Assembly: GCA_903863295.1 (NCBI GenBank)
Contig: CAIPBM010000112.1
Coordinates: forward strand, 25,281-89,280
DNA from: an uncultured Verrucomicrobiota bacterium
GTDB lineage: Bacteria; Verrucomicrobiota; Verrucomicrobiia; Methylacidiphilales; UBA1321
Length of the DNA: 64,000 nucleotides
Direction: 5' to 3'
The position numbers and the translations under genes were made by a program. This document shows, piece after piece, positions 44,525 to 53,409 of the stretch. The notes under the pieces are model-generated. The model was not told where the DNA came from. It was given only the letters and a program-made list of their open reading frames with translations, and searched no databases. Position 1 is the first letter of the stretch. Every line of letters starts with the position of its first letter.

Positions 44525-45637
44525 TTACACCTTCCCTTGGGGCTGCGCTCCGACTCCTCCCGATGGCAGAGAATCCGGTAAATCAAGACGAGCGACGCCG
44601 ATTCGGTTGTCAGCCATGCCGTAATACACATCGAAACGATCTGGCGAACCGATGTCGGCTCGGCGGTCAATGCCGGTGGGGAATACCACGTTGCCAATCG
44701 TCCCGATGCGCTCCTGCGGGAGGATCGGACTCAAGATCGGTTCCGCTGAACGATAGAGGACCTCGCGCGGATGCTTTTCCGACAGCACCATGACGCCTGC
44801 GGAATAACACAAGTGGTGGGCGTCGTTGCCCGACCCCGCCATGTCGCTGACACCGTGGTAAATGATCATCCACCCGTGCCGGGTCAGGATGGGAGGGGTA
44901 CCTGCCCCAATTTTCAATCTTGCCCAGGGCGCAACCGGCGCGGCGAGTCGGCGATGCGAATTGAAGAGACCCAGGTGCTCCGGCTCGCACCCTGTCTCGG
45001 GCATTGGGCAGTAGGAAATCCAGATACTCTCATGGTCCAAGTCCACCTGGCGGGGGCCTTCGTGGCAGGCGGTTTCCTCAGGTCGAGTACCGGGGAAGAG
45101 GGGCCGATGCAGCAGTGCCATCTGCATCTTTCCGCAGTGGCTGGGTATCGCAGTAGGAAAAAGGCTGGCGTCCTTATTGTCCACATGGACGAAATCGATG
45201 CCCTCATACGATGCGAAAGTTGCGAGCCCCAGCCGCTGCCAATGAAGCAAATCTTTCGAGACGGCGAACGCAATCCGTGGACCAAGGGAAGAAAGCGCCG
45301 CGTAAGTCATCACATAGCACTTGAGCGGTTCCACAAACGTGATGCGTGGATCCTCGCAGCCACCGCCGCCATGCGAGGTCTTTTCGTAATCAGCCTCAGG
45401 TTCAAGCGCGATGCCAAGCCGCTCGACTCCGCAGGGATTGCCGTCTTGGTTGAATTTGACCCGGGCAATGCCGATCCGGGAGTAATTGCCCTCCGCAACG
45501 ATCCTGGGAAAGAGATAGAGATGACCGTCTGGGCCGCGAGCGGCTCCGGGATTCAGGACGCCCTCACTCTCCTGCGGATTGCCCGGTTCGGGTTCCATCA
45601 GCATTCCCAGTCGCTGCAATTGGAAGGGGATGGTCAA
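44525..45637 (-). CDS. GH130 family glycoside phosphorylase/hydrolase
   Basis: A 370-residue five-bladed beta-propeller protein with GVLNPGAARGPDGHLYLFPR near the start, GCEDPRI as the GH130 signature and a C-terminal IIYHGVSD. Characterised members are mostly beta-mannoside phosphorylases yielding mannose-1-phosphate, but some are hydrolases. TTG at 45637 is preceded by GGAGGAAAG and forms a TTGA overlap with the upstream stop. The next genes upstream are phosphomannomutase-like and mannose-6-P isomerase-like, supporting mannoside phosphorolysis. Confidence 0.85.
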   Translation of the reverse strand: MTIPFQLQRLGMLMEPEPGNPQESEGVLNPGAARGPDGHLYLFPRIVAEGNYSRIGIARVKFNQDGNPCGVERLGIALEPEADYEKTSHGGGGCEDPRITFVEPLKCYVMTYAALSSLGPRIAFAVSKDLLHWQRLGLATFASYEGIDFVHVDNKDASLFPTAIPSHCGKMQMALLHRPLFPGTRPEETACHEGPRQVDLDHESIWISYCPMPETGCEPEHLGLFNSHRRLAAPVAPWARLKIGAGTPPILTRHGWMIIYHGVSDMAGSGNDAHHLCYSAGVMVLSEKHPREVLYRSAEPILSPILPQERIGTIGNVVFPTGIDRRADIGSPDRFDVYYGMADNRIGVARLDLPDSLPSGGVGAQPQGKV

Positions 45638-46383
45638 CTTTCCTCCAGACAAGCAACGATTGCTTCAATCACCCGCTTCGTTTCATGCGGATCTTTGACC
45701 TCGATGGACAAAGCCCCTGCTTCCTTGGCGGGATAGTCGTTTCCACCTGGGAACACAGCGTCTCCGATAAAAATCATTTCGGAAATGGCAATGCCCAGAA
45801 CGTCCCGGAGTTTTCGAATGCCGTAGGCCTTATCGATGCCATGCTTGGTAATGTCAACCGAGGTCGCACCACCCAGGCGCACAGAAAACTCGGGGATGAG
45901 CTTGTCGAGCAGTGCTTTGATCTTCTTGCGCTTGGCAAAGTCAGGATCCCACTTCTTCTTCTCTTCCAGAGGAGCCTGTTGTCCCAGCCCGGAGAATGTG
46001 ATCTGGCTGCCCCGGTCTTGAATTAGCTCACCCCAAGTTTGAGCGGGCTTTAAATCAGGTGTCTCGGTTGTCTGCTGCAGGGAGGCAAGGATTTTCTTCT
46101 TTTCCGCAGCGGTGAAATCCTCCGAATAGAGCAATTCCCATTTCGAGTCATATTTGTAGAACTTGGTGCCGCAGGTGGGCAGAAGAGACAGGTTCTTGAG
46201 GCGCTCGTCATGGGAAAGGTGAGCCAGCACTTGTTTTTCGAATTGTGACCAAGCACCTCCGGAGATGACTGACACTTTGACGATTTTCAGGAGATGATCG
46301 AGCAGCTTGGCCATTTCGGGGTCGATGGAGGCCTTGCTTTCGGCCAGCGTGCCGTCCAAGTCAAAGACGATTAGCCGTTTCAT
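45634..46383 (-). CDS. HAD-IIB phosphatase-fold protein resembling eukaryotic-type phosphomannomutase
   Basis: A 249-residue HAD protein with the nucleophile motif FDLDGTL (Asp8, Asp10), VISGGAW and the late motif FIGDAVFPGGNDYP. The order and the RGSQITFSGLGQQ/GGATSVDITKHGIDKAYG segments resemble the PMM family of phosphomannomutases, which interconvert mannose-1-P and mannose-6-P; a sugar-phosphatase function is the alternative. An upstream in-frame extension is ruled out because it lies inside the isomerase gene. Neighbours are a GH130 and a mannose-6-P isomerase. Confidence 0.7.
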   Translation of the reverse strand: MKRLIVFDLDGTLAESKASIDPEMAKLLDHLLKIVKVSVISGGAWSQFEKQVLAHLSHDERLKNLSLLPTCGTKFYKYDSKWELLYSEDFTAAEKKKILASLQQTTETPDLKPAQTWGELIQDRGSQITFSGLGQQAPLEEKKKWDPDFAKRKKIKALLDKLIPEFSVRLGGATSVDITKHGIDKAYGIRKLRDVLGIAISEMIFIGDAVFPGGNDYPAKEAGALSIEVKDPHETKRVIEAIVACLEES

Positions 46384-46387
46384 AATG

Positions 46388-47383
46388 TTATCGGATTTCC
46401 GGCAGCGAAATTTCCAGCACCGTGACATTGCCGTTCGGTCGGCAGTTACAAGCTCCGACGACGGCGGGCAGGAGTAGTACGTCACCTTCACCGAAGGGAT
46501 AATCGACGCCGTCATAATCGAGGTCACCCCTACCCTCAATGCATACCAGGACACGGCAAGTACCCGCAGCCCCGGCGACAAACGCGAATTCTTCGCTGAT
46601 TCGCCAAACCCCGAAATGATCGCAATTGATGAGCCTCTCCCACGGGAGCGGCTTCGCGTCGTGGATCTGCGGTACTACCGGCCCAATAACCCCTTGGGTA
46701 AAGTTGATGCACGCCATGGCTTGCTCGACTTGCAGGGGCCTTCGCTGGCCGGTCTTGGGATCAATATGGTCCCAATCGTAAAGACGAAATGTCACGTCAC
46801 TATTTTCCTGGACCTCGAAAACCACGACGTCGTTCAGGGAATGAACAGTCCCTGCTCGAATAAAAACGCCGTCGCCTATGCGAGGTCCAAAGCTGGCCAG
46901 TTGGTCGGAAACGGTCCCGTTTTTAATAGCCTGTCGCAAAACATCCGCCGTCGTGCCTTCTTTCAAGCCCGCGTAAATGCGAGCTTCCTCTCCCTTTTCC
47001 AATACAACCCATGCTTCGGTTTTTCCGGTATCGCCAGTTGGGATGAGGTCCTTATGTGCATCCGATGGATGCACCTGTACCGAAAGCTGTTCTTGAACAT
47101 CAAGAAACTTCAACAAGAGGGGAAAACGGGAATAGTGCCCGGCAAGATTTCCTAGTAAGTCTTTCGGCGATTGCTTCATCAGTTGCCCAATGGTGCTGCC
47201 TTTCAGCGGCCCATCCGCGACGAGGCTGGGATGGTCATCGCGGTCACTTAGAATCCAAGCTTCGCCGATAGGGCCATCACCCGGAAGCGGGGCCGAGAGT
47301 ACGTCCGCCAAACGCCGACCACCCCAAAGCCGATATTGGTAAATCGGTTCAAATCGCAGGGGATAAAGAGACAGGTGATCCAT
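46388..47383 (-). CDS. manA: class I mannose-6-phosphate isomerase
   Basis: A 331-residue cupin enzyme interconverting mannose-6-P and fructose-6-P. It has YRLWGGRRLADVL near residue 15, and the zinc-site segment VQVHPSDAHKDL with the typical QVHPxD. GTVHSLNDVVVFEVQENSD supplies another zinc ligand. ATG 47383 is preceded by GAGGGGG, and the product length fits; the upstream in-frame frame is the end of the aldolase. It follows fba by one base, and fructose-6-P is the phosphoketolase substrate. Confidence 0.9.
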   Translation of the reverse strand: MDHLSLYPLRFEPIYQYRLWGGRRLADVLSAPLPGDGPIGEAWILSDRDDHPSLVADGPLKGSTIGQLMKQSPKDLLGNLAGHYSRFPLLLKFLDVQEQLSVQVHPSDAHKDLIPTGDTGKTEAWVVLEKGEEARIYAGLKEGTTADVLRQAIKNGTVSDQLASFGPRIGDGVFIRAGTVHSLNDVVVFEVQENSDVTFRLYDWDHIDPKTGQRRPLQVEQAMACINFTQGVIGPVVPQIHDAKPLPWERLINCDHFGVWRISEEFAFVAGAAGTCRVLVCIEGRGDLDYDGVDYPFGEGDVLLLPAVVGACNCRPNGNVTVLEISLPEIR

Positions 47384-47384
47384 T

Positions 47385-48407
47385 TTATTCCCCCTCCATG
47401 GCAGCGGGGTAGTTGCCACGTCGTGCCGCCACGTTGCATTTGGCGCGATAATAGAGGGCCTTCTGGGCCAACTGCACATTAGCCTGCTGACCTTTCCAAA
47501 CCTCCAAAGCAGGTTGCTGGATGGCGCGGGCAAACGAGAACGCCACCGCCCAGGGCAGATGCCCTCGGAAGCGGGAATTCATGGCGCTCAACCTGGCGGA
47601 GGCGAGTTCTCCGGACTGACCGCCCGATAAAAAAGCGATTCCCGGTACGGCGGCGGGAACGGCCCGCAAGAGACACTTCACCGTCGTATCCGCGACAACA
47701 TCCACCACTTCCTGCTGGGGACAGGTCAATCCAGGAAGGACCATGTTGGGTTTCAGGATCATTCCCTCTAGCATGACCCGTTGTGCATAAAGCTCGTCGA
47801 AAACGGTTCGCAGGACTTCCTCCGTTACCTCGCAACATCGAGCCAGCGTATGTTCGCCCTCCATCAGCACTTCCGGTTCGACGACGGGAACCAATCCTGT
47901 CTCCTGACACAAAGCGGCATAGCGAGCCAGCGCCTGCGCATTGGCCTCGATACAACCCCGGCTGGGAATGCCGGGACCAATGGTAATCACCGCCCGCCAT
48001 TTAGCGAAACGGGCTCCCATTTTGAAATATTCTATCAGGCGCTCACGGAGACCATCCAGACCTTCGGTAATCTTCTCCCCGTGATGACCCGCCATGTCCT
48101 TTGCCCCGGTATCGACTTTGATACCCGGTATGATTCCCGCATTGACAATGATTTTTAGAAACGAGGCGCCCTCTTTCTTTCCCTCGCGAATCGTCTCGTC
48201 ATAAAGAATCAAGCCACTGATGCACTGACCGAGGTCAGGCGTGGTGACAATCAGCTCACGATACGAACGTCGGGCCTCCACGGTCTCGGGTATTCTCAAC
48301 GCTGCGAATCGTTTGTTGCAAGTCGGATTACTTTCATCCATGGCCAGCAGGCCCTTGTCATCGGCAACCAGCGCCCTCGCCGTTTCAATGAGGCCTATTG
48401 CGCTCAC
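47385..48407 (-). CDS. fbaB: class I fructose-bisphosphate aldolase
   Basis: Schiff-base aldolase of about 340 residues, splitting fructose-1,6-bisphosphate. It has [15 protein letters not shown] near the start, [12 protein letters not shown] and [11 protein letters not shown] with the expected Schiff-base Lys, and FLSGGQSGE, all class I features like those of eukaryotic and some bacterial enzymes. The GTG at 48407 ([14 protein letters not shown]) overlaps the phosphoketolase stop as GTGA and fits the family; an in-frame GTG at 48422 is alternative. Confidence 0.9.
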   Translation of the reverse strand: MSAIGLIETARALVADDKGLLAMDESNPTCNKRFAALRIPETVEARRSYRELIVTTPDLGQCISGLILYDETIREGKKEGASFLKIIVNAGIIPGIKVDTGAKDMAGHHGEKITEGLDGLRERLIEYFKMGARFAKWRAVITIGPGIPSRGCIEANAQALARYAALCQETGLVPVVEPEVLMEGEHTLARCCEVTEEVLRTVFDELYAQRVMLEGMILKPNMVLPGLTCPQQEVVDVVADTTVKCLLRAVPAAVPGIAFLSGGQSGELASARLSAMNSRFRGHLPWAVAFSFARAIQQPALEVWKGQQANVQLAQKALYYRAKCNVAARRGNYPAAMEGE

Positions 48408-50779
48408 TTCGCCGCGTTCCACTTCCAGTTTCGAATCTCCGGCAAGTCCTGGCCATGCTGATCGATGTAGACTTTGTGCTCGATGAGCTTGTCCTGCATC
48501 AACTGCTTTAGGTAGGCCCCTTTGGTTCCAAGATTCGGCACCCGATCCACCACATCCTGAACCAAATGAAAGCGGTCGAGTTCGTTCTGCACTCGCATGT
48601 CAAAGGCCGTCGTGATCGTGCCCTCTTCCTTGTACCCCCTGACGTGAAGGTTACGGTTGGTCCGGCGGTAGGTCAGCCGGTGGACCAGCCATGGATAGCC
48701 ATGAAAGCCGAAGATGATGTGCTTGTCCTTCGTGAATAGAGAGTCGTAGTCGGTCTCGCTCAAACCGTGCGGGTGCTCGCTGGCGGACTCAAGCTTCATC
48801 AAATCGACTACGTTGATCACCCGGATTTTCAAATCGGGCAGGTGCTGGCGTAGAATGGAGGTAGCGGCCAAAATCTCCAGTGTTGGCGTGTCACCACAAC
48901 AGGCCATGACGACATCCGGATCAGCGTTCTGGTCGTTGCTGGCCCATTGCCAGATGCCGATGCCTTCCGTGCAATGGACGACGGCTTCATCCATGGTGAG
49001 CCATTGGGGGAGCGCGTGTTTGCCTGCGACAACGACGTTGACGTAATGCCGACTGCGCAGGCAATGGTCGAAAACCGATAGGAGACAGTTCGCGTCTGGC
49101 GGCAAATAAGCGCGAACGATGCTGGCTTTCTTATTTATGACGTGGTCTAGAAAGCCGGGATCCTGGTGGGTGAACCCGTTATGGTCCTGCTGCCAGACAT
49201 GGGAGGCGAGCAGGTAATTCAGCGACGCGATTTTCCTTCGCCAAGGCAGTTCCGAGGTCACCTTCAACCATTTGGCGTGCTGGCTGAACATCGAATCGAC
49301 GATGCGAATGAATGCCTCGTAGCTATTGAAGAGCCCGTGCCGTCCAGTCAGGAGGTATCCCTCCAGCCATCCCTCGCATTGATGTTCGCTGAGCATGGAA
49401 TCCAGTACCTGTCCCGAGGGCGCGAGGAATTCATCGTTTTTAACTTCGCGCGCGTCCCACTGGCGGTTGGTGACTTCAAAGACGGCTCCAAGGAGATTCG
49501 AGAGGGTTTCATCGGGGCCAAAGACTCGGAAATTGCGCTGATCCTGATTCAACTTCGCCACGTCGCGCAGGAAATTGCCCAGCACGAGTGTGTCCTGCCC
49601 ATCAACTGCACCAGGCGAAGGCACGATCACCGCGTGCTGATGAAAGTCCGGCATCCGCAAGTCACGCAGCAGAAGACCTCCGTTCGCGTGGGGATTGGCT
49701 CCCATGCGGCGGTCACCCTTCGGGGCCAACTCGGCCAATTCTGGCAGGAGACGACCATTGGCATCGAACAACTCTTCCGCCTTGTAGCTTCGCATCCAGT
49801 CTTCCAAAAGTTTAACGTGGTCCGGATGCTCGGCATCCACCAGAATTGGCACCTGATGCGCCCGGAATGTGCCCTCGATTTGCAAGCCATCGACGACCTT
49901 GGGTCCCGTCCAGCCTTTGGGTGATCTCAGCACGATCATCGGCCAGCGTGGCCGGGAAGTGTCGTTGTTCTCCCTGGCATTTCTTTGAATTTGCTTAATG
50001 TCTTCGACAGCCTTTTCAAGCGTGCTCGCCATGAGTTCATGCATCTTTTCCGGCTCATCGCCTTCCACGAAGTAGGGCGTCCAACCGCAACCACGGAAGA
50101 ATTGGTCCAGTTCCTCGGGTTCAATCCGGGAGAGGATGGTCGGGTTGCTGATTTTATAACCATTGAGGTGGAGAATCGGTAGCACGGCTCCGTCCGTGAC
50201 GGGATCCAGTAGTTTATTGGATTGCCACGAGGTCGCCAGCGGACCCGTTTCCGACTCCCCGTCACCGACGACACAGGCAACGATTAGGTCGGGGTTGTCA
50301 AAAGCGGCCCCGAAAGCATGGCTGAGTGAATAACCCAACTCGCCGCCCTCGTGAATCGAACCCGGAGTCGTCGGCGCAACGTGACTGGAAATCCCGCCGG
50401 GAAAGGAGAACTGCTTGAAGAGCTTTTGCAATCCTGACTCATCCTGAGTCACGTTGGGATAAATTTCACTCCAGGTGCCTTCGAGATAGACGTTGCCAAC
50501 AATGGCCGGCCCACCGTGACCGGGACCGGCTACGTAAAACATGTCGAGGTCGTACTTCTTGATAACCCGGTTCAAATGTACGTAGATGAAGTTCTGGCCC
50601 GGTGTCGTACCCCAGTGACCGACGACGAGCGGCTTCACATGCGACAGCTTGAGCGGCTCCTTCAGTAGCGGATTGTCGTAGAGATAAATTTGTCCCACCG
50701 ACACATAGTTCGCGGCACGCCAATAGGCGTTCATTTTCTGGAGGACGTCGGGAGTAAGGGTTTTGAGAGGTGCGTGCAT
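48404..50779 (-). CDS. xfp: xylulose-5-P/fructose-6-P phosphoketolase
   Basis: Thiamine-diphosphate enzyme that splits xylulose-5-P or fructose-6-P to acetyl phosphate. The 791-residue protein starts at ATG 50779 ([20 protein letters not shown]), the usual N-terminus; an in-frame extension to 50902 would run through palindrome F and is rejected. [27 protein letters not shown] and [18 protein letters not shown] are the family signatures. It heads an eight-gene leftward operon ending with ackA. Palindrome F is 78 bp upstream. Confidence 0.95.
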   Translation of the reverse strand: MHAPLKTLTPDVLQKMNAYWRAANYVSVGQIYLYDNPLLKEPLKLSHVKPLVVGHWGTTPGQNFIYVHLNRVIKKYDLDMFYVAGPGHGGPAIVGNVYLEGTWSEIYPNVTQDESGLQKLFKQFSFPGGISSHVAPTTPGSIHEGGELGYSLSHAFGAAFDNPDLIVACVVGDGESETGPLATSWQSNKLLDPVTDGAVLPILHLNGYKISNPTILSRIEPEELDQFFRGCGWTPYFVEGDEPEKMHELMASTLEKAVEDIKQIQRNARENNDTSRPRWPMIVLRSPKGWTGPKVVDGLQIEGTFRAHQVPILVDAEHPDHVKLLEDWMRSYKAEELFDANGRLLPELAELAPKGDRRMGANPHANGGLLLRDLRMPDFHQHAVIVPSPGAVDGQDTLVLGNFLRDVAKLNQDQRNFRVFGPDETLSNLLGAVFEVTNRQWDAREVKNDEFLAPSGQVLDSMLSEHQCEGWLEGYLLTGRHGLFNSYEAFIRIVDSMFSQHAKWLKVTSELPWRRKIASLNYLLASHVWQQDHNGFTHQDPGFLDHVINKKASIVRAYLPPDANCLLSVFDHCLRSRHYVNVVVAGKHALPQWLTMDEAVVHCTEGIGIWQWASNDQNADPDVVMACCGDTPTLEILAATSILRQHLPDLKIRVINVVDLMKLESASEHPHGLSETDYDSLFTKDKHIIFGFHGYPWLVHRLTYRRTNRNLHVRGYKEEGTITTAFDMRVQNELDRFHLVQDVVDRVPNLGTKGAYLKQLMQDKLIEHKVYIDQHGQDLPEIRNWKWNAAK

Positions 50780-50856
50780 AGGAGAGTCGTTTTGGGTTTG
50801 GATCAGCCGTCGTGTTGATCCCTTCTCCGAAGGTAAGTCCAAAAACAGGCAGGCCA

Positions 50857-50874
50857 ATGGGGTGAACACCCCAT
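50857..50874. promoter_or_regulatory. island palindrome, site F
   Basis: ATGGGGTGAACACCCCAT, the perfect consensus (8-2-8). It lies between divergent units: 78 bp before xfp and 118 bp before the membrane protein gene at 50992. Confidence 0.75.
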
Positions 50875-50991
50875 CCGTCTTGAACGCTACCCATCGCGTC
50901 ACAACCTTTTCGAGGGAGCTCGATCTTCCAACTTTAGCCCGAGGATTCCGGGCAAATTCGTACGGCCCGGAAAAAGAGAGTACCGTTAACG

Positions 50992-51585
50992 GTGACTCAA
51001 AACATCGAGCTAAACCTGCGGGATATTAATCAGCTCTTTAACACCATCGATCCATCCCCCTTTCCCGACAAGGACCTGGACCGAAGCGCTGAAGATTTTA
51101 TCGTGAGTTGGGCACAGGAATTTCCCATCGACGAACCAGTCGCGCTGATCCTTTATCTGAAGAAGCCACCTGAAGGACACCGCGCCAGCGATCTCGTCGT
51201 AAAAGCGATCCACAACTACTTCACTTACCGGGCCCGGCTGAATCGTTTGGAATTCAAGCGCCTAATGAGGCAGGGGCGCACCAGCCTGATGGTGGGCTTT
51301 GCTTTCTTGGGCCTCTGTCTTTTTATCACCGAGATTCTTTTGCCGAAGCAGTCGGGCATTCTCCCTGACTTCATCCAACAGGGACTCACCATCGCCGGCT
51401 GGGTGGCGATGTGGCGACCCATGGAAATCTATCTCTACGATTGGTGGCCGCTACGTCATCGTGGAAAGATTTTCGCCAAGTTAAGCAAGATGTCAGTCGA
51501 ATTTCGCAAGGGGCAGGATGCCGACGCACAAATCTTTCCCCCGGTTTTGGATTCAACTTCAGCCGCCGTTAAGCGGCCTGCTTAA
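50992..51585 (+). CDS. membrane protein of unknown function
   Basis: A 197-residue protein with no family name I can attach. The first 85 residues are soluble ([20 protein letters not shown], with many acidic residues). Two membrane segments follow (about 103-121 and 128-143), and then a conserved-looking [18 protein letters not shown] and a cytoplasmic tail. The sharp N-terminal [12 protein letters not shown] motif suggests a conserved domain. It is divergent from xfp, sharing palindrome F, and converges with tal (17-bp overlap). Confidence 0.6.
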   Translation: MTQNIELNLRDINQLFNTIDPSPFPDKDLDRSAEDFIVSWAQEFPIDEPVALILYLKKPPEGHRASDLVVKAIHNYFTYRARLNRLEFKRLMRQGRTSLMVGFAFLGLCLFITEILLPKQSGILPDFIQQGLTIAGWVAMWRPMEIYLYDWWPLRHRGKIFAKLSKMSVEFRKGQDADAQIFPPVLDSTSAAVKRPA

Positions 51586-52654
51586 GGGCTTTACTCTTGG
51601 ACGCAATCACGGTCATGAGTTCATTCCAGGATTTCACAAAAGACTTTGCCCCTTCGTCCTGAAGCTGGTCGGCCAACTGGCTCACGTTGACGCCCGCTGA
51701 GGCGAACTGTTCCAACATCTTTTCGCATTCTCGGCCGTCCGTCGGCATGCTCGATCCGATTTCACCGTGGTCAGCGAGAGCTTTCAATGTTCCTTCAGGC
51801 ATGGTGTTCACCGTGAAGGGAGCGGCCAGCGCCTTGATATAGAGGGTATCGGAGGCCTTGGGGTCCTTGGTTCCGGTACTTGCCCAAAGCAGTCGTTGTG
51901 ACTGGGCACCGGCATTCAACACGCACTGCGAACGTGGGCTGCTCAGGAGATCGAGATATGACTTGTAGATGCGACCTGACACCGCGATGCCTAGCCGATT
52001 GCTCAATGCTTCCGGAACTTTTCCTGCTACGGCCGCGTCCCAACGGCTAATGAACATGGAGGCTACAGAACCAACTTTGGGATTGAGCCCGGCGGCAATA
52101 CGCCGCTCGATGCCGCGCAAGTAAGCCTCGGCTGCCGCCGCATACTGTTCCGAGGAAAAGAGGAGAGTGACATTCACCGGCACACCCGCGAAAATCGTCT
52201 CCTCAATAGCTGGAAGTCCTTCTTTCGTACCCGGGATTTTAATGAACAGATTGGGCCGTCCAGCCCGTGCCGAAAGTTCCTTGGCGGCGGCGATGGTGCC
52301 AGTGGTGTCATACGCCAGAAGCGGAGACACTTCGAGTGATACCCACCCGTCCACACCGTTAGTGCGGTCATAGATTGGCCGGAAAAGATCTGCGGCCCGG
52401 GTGAGATCGTCCAAGGCCAGATCGAAAAAAAGGCCTTCTCCGGTCTTACCTTTCGCCAATCCCTCACGGATCGCGTCATCGTAGGCGGCACTGTTCTTGA
52501 TGGCGTGATCAAAAATCGTCGGGTTGGACGTCAGTCCGGTTACTGAAAGTTCATCAATGTACCGTTTCAGCGTTTCGCTATTGAGCAAATCGCGAGTGAT
52601 GTTGTCGAGCCAGAGACTCTGGCCCAAGTTGTGGAGCTTCTGAGTTGCTTTCAT
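51569..52654 (-). CDS. tal: transaldolase
   Basis: Transfers dihydroxyacetone units between sugar phosphates. The 361-residue protein begins KATQKLHNLGQSLWLDNITR and has TGLTSNPTIF. The Schiff-base Lys lies in LFIKIPGTKEG, and WVSLEVSPLLAYDT is another family segment. The class is the longer TalB/TAL type seen near phosphoketolases. A TTG at 52663, preceded by GAGGTCAA, is an alternative start. Palindrome G is 58 bp upstream and a plausible -10 (TAATAA, 52686-52691) lies between. Confidence 0.93.
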   Translation of the reverse strand: MKATQKLHNLGQSLWLDNITRDLLNSETLKRYIDELSVTGLTSNPTIFDHAIKNSAAYDDAIREGLAKGKTGEGLFFDLALDDLTRAADLFRPIYDRTNGVDGWVSLEVSPLLAYDTTGTIAAAKELSARAGRPNLFIKIPGTKEGLPAIEETIFAGVPVNVTLLFSSEQYAAAAEAYLRGIERRIAAGLNPKVGSVASMFISRWDAAVAGKVPEALSNRLGIAVSGRIYKSYLDLLSSPRSQCVLNAGAQSQRLLWASTGTKDPKASDTLYIKALAAPFTVNTMPEGTLKALADHGEIGSSMPTDGRECEKMLEQFASAGVNVSQLADQLQDEGAKSFVKSWNELMTVIASKSKALKQAA

Positions 52655-52711
52655 CGTATTCAATTGACCTCTTTTTCGGGGCTTATTATTACACGCAGAG
52701 ACCGGGTCGGT

Positions 52712-52729
52712 ATGGGGTCTTTACCCCAA
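52712..52729. promoter_or_regulatory. island palindrome, site G, with -10 of tal
   Basis: ATGGGGTCTTTACCCCAA, one end base off a perfect 8-2-8 palindrome. On the minus strand a -10-like TAATAA occupies 52691-52686. Counting from it, the palindrome centre falls at -41.5, the position of class II activators. The remaining gap to 52806 shows no gene. Confidence 0.65.
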
Positions 52730-52805
52730 GCCAATTTCGAGCGATTTCAAGCGCGCACCTCTTTGTCCCGCATGGAAGAGAGTTAGTCCCAAGGCTCTCA
52801 ACGAT

Positions 52806-53360
52806 TTAGCGAGCGGACTCAATGCAATAAAGCGCTGCATAGATTTTGTAATCCACGAGGCAGCCCTCACCGCGCTTGGTTTCAATCCAGGATTTCAGTT
52901 GCGCCAGGGGCACAACATGAACGTGGATATTTTCCGTTCCATCACCACCGCCTCGGTTAACTTTCTTCAATCCGAGAGCGAGGAAAAAAGTCACCATTTC
53001 AGTTGAAAGTCCGGCTGAGGGAGGTCCATCGGTGAGGTATTCCATCCGTTGCGCTTCGAAACCCGTTTCTTCCAGCAATTCACGTTTCGCCGCTTCAGTC
53101 ATCACTTCGTTTTCCTGGCCTTCGATATCTCCGGCGAGTCCGGCTGGAATTTCGATTACACGCCGGTTTACCGGAATGCGTAGCTGCTCAATTAGAATGA
53201 TCTCTTGGTTATCGGTGATAGCCAGAATTGCCACGATCCCAGTCGTCTTGTGACGCTCGACGTATTCCCAATGGTCTTTCCTTCTCACCCTGAGAAAGCG
53301 TCCTTCAAATAAAATTTCGGAAGAGAAATTGTCAGATGAATCGAGACGAGGGTTGTTCAT
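52806..53360 (-). CDS. NUDIX hydrolase (ADP-ribose pyrophosphatase-like)
   Basis: A 184-residue protein with the Nudix box spanning GQENEVMTEAAKRELLEETG (about 80-99), including the REL-EE-G core. The preceding IVAILAITDNQEIILIEQLR and IEIPAGLA resemble NudF-type ADP-ribose/sugar-nucleotide pyrophosphatases. It is the last gene of the leftward run slipin-BON-DUF4174-ATPase-NUDIX, 49 bp after the ATPase stop. Confidence 0.88.
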   Translation of the reverse strand: MNNPRLDSSDNFSSEILFEGRFLRVRRKDHWEYVERHKTTGIVAILAITDNQEIILIEQLRIPVNRRVIEIPAGLAGDIEGQENEVMTEAAKRELLEETGFEAQRMEYLTDGPPSAGLSTEMVTFFLALGLKKVNRGGGDGTENIHVHVVPLAQLKSWIETKRGEGCLVDYKIYAALYCIESAR

Positions 53361-53409
53361 AATATTGTCTGGTTATGCCGGATCACATGACACTCTCTTT
53401 ACAAATCCC

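Noticed and set aside
46384..46581. N-terminal extension of the HAD protein
   Set aside because: It lies inside the mannose-6-P isomerase gene in another frame; the HAD motif starts right after ATG 46383.
50780..50902. N-terminal extension of phosphoketolase
   Set aside because: Codons run through palindrome F, and the extension has no similarity to the family, whose normal N-terminus starts at 50779.
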